DNA from: Deltaproteobacteria bacterium
GTDB taxonomy: Bacteria > Desulfobacterota > Desulfobacteria > Desulfobacterales > ETH-SRB1
Length of the DNA: 6,486 nt
Direction: 5' to 3'
NCBI GenBank assembly: GCA_019309665.1
Contig: JAFDFV010000133.1
Coordinates: 1-6,486, forward strand
Below the pieces are notes generated by a model. It searched no databases. It was given only the letters and a program-made list of their open reading frames with translations, and was not told the origin of the DNA. How positions within the stretch are numbered: the first letter of the stretch is position 1; each line of letters begins with the position of its first letter. Positions 6,255-6,486 of the stretch are shown piece by piece. Both the position numbers and the translations under genes were made by a program.

Positions 6255-6486
6255 GTACGCCTCAATCCCAAATCCTAATCTACCAATCCACCACCGGAAA
6301 CATCAAAATAGACGTCCGCCTTGAAAATGAAACCGTCTGGCTGACACAAAACCAAATGGCATTGCTTTTTGGAAAAGGCAGAACCACTATAACAGAGCAT
6401 ATTGGGAACATATTTAAAGAGGGCGAACTAAATGAAAAAATGGTATGTCGGGATTTCCGACATACCACTCAACACGGTGCTGTAAA
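6251..6486 (+). CDS. RhuM-family protein (COG3943), N-terminal part, cut by window edge
   Basis: The 78 visible codons match the start of RhuM-family proteins: an opening with YQSTTGNIKIDVRLENETVWLTQNQMALLF, then TEHIGNIFKEGEL and VCRDFRHTTQHGAV, after which the family continues beyond the window. RhuM (COG3943) proteins are often described as putative DNA-binding proteins clustered with type I restriction-modification genes; the name comes from a Salmonella pathogenicity-island gene, and the biochemical role is unsettled. The LTQNQMALLFGKGRTTITEHI stretch looks like a helix-turn-helix. The start ATG is preceded by AAGGA (6238-6242) eight bases upstream and overlaps the stop of the membrane-protein gene by four bases (ATGA). 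It is less AT-rich than the two genes before it. Confidence 0.85.
   Translation, partial: MSTPQSQILIYQSTTGNIKIDVRLENETVWLTQNQMALLFGKGRTTITEHIGNIFKEGELNEKMVCRDFRHTTQHGAV
6441..6467. repeat. Perfect 11-bp inverted repeat inside the RhuM gene
   Basis: TGGTATGTCGG (6441-6451) and CCGACATACCA (6457-6467) are exact reverse complements around GATTT. The palindrome encodes the conserved VCRDFRHTT segment of the RhuM protein. In mRNA it would form a strong hairpin within the early coding region; in DNA it could be a two-fold binding site. No T-run follows, so it is not a classical terminator. Confidence 0.85.

Noticed and set aside
6280..6468. - strand 62-codon open frame at the right end
   Set aside because: Antisense to the RhuM N-terminus, which has clear conserved motifs; the reverse frame has none.

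Overview
The window is a piece of a bacterial chromosome. The gene families (GHMP sugar kinase, COG3587-type restriction endonuclease, AlbA_2 protein, RhuM) and the general look of the sequence would fit a Gram-negative, deltaproteobacterial (Desulfobacterota-like) genome, but this is inference from style and the sequence does not prove a taxon.

Layout. (1) Bases 1-969: the 3' part of a GHMP-family sugar kinase on the + strand, open at the left edge and probably part of a surface-polysaccharide or heptose/sugar-nucleotide locus. (2) Bases 970-1709: no intact gene. On the - strand there is a decayed transposase fragment resembling ISKra4-family transposases (1136-1315, perhaps to about 1371), followed by AT-rich sequence with several inverted repeats. 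(3) Bases 1710-4864: a gutted restriction-modification/defence island on the + strand. It holds the last ~53 codons of a BPTD_3080-like (COG3587) restriction endonuclease, one intact AlbA_2/Schlafen-like ATP-binding protein, the first ~113 codons of a DNA methyltransferase, and the C-terminal two thirds of a UvrD-like helicase. The methyltransferase head is joined to the helicase tail at about 3730-3743, as expected from an internal deletion that removed the methylase catalytic domain and the helicase Walker A motif. The surviving overlaps (GTGA at 1934, TAATG at 3389) indicate a formerly tightly coupled operon. (4) Bases 4996-6486: a clearly more AT-rich run of three + strand genes, each joined by a 4-bp ATGA overlap: an unrecognised 265-aa soluble protein, a 154-aa protein with four predicted membrane segments, and the start of a RhuM-family protein cut by the right edge.

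Reading. The left island is mostly a relic: nuclease, methylase and helicase have each lost essential parts, and only the AlbA_2 protein looks complete. The right-hand cassette is intact as far as it can be seen. It sits beside defence genes, is translationally coupled, and pairs a soluble protein with a small polytopic membrane protein and a restriction-island-associated RhuM protein. That makes it the best candidate in the window for an undescribed defence or toxin-type system. This is inference from architecture and context, because I do not recognise the first two proteins.
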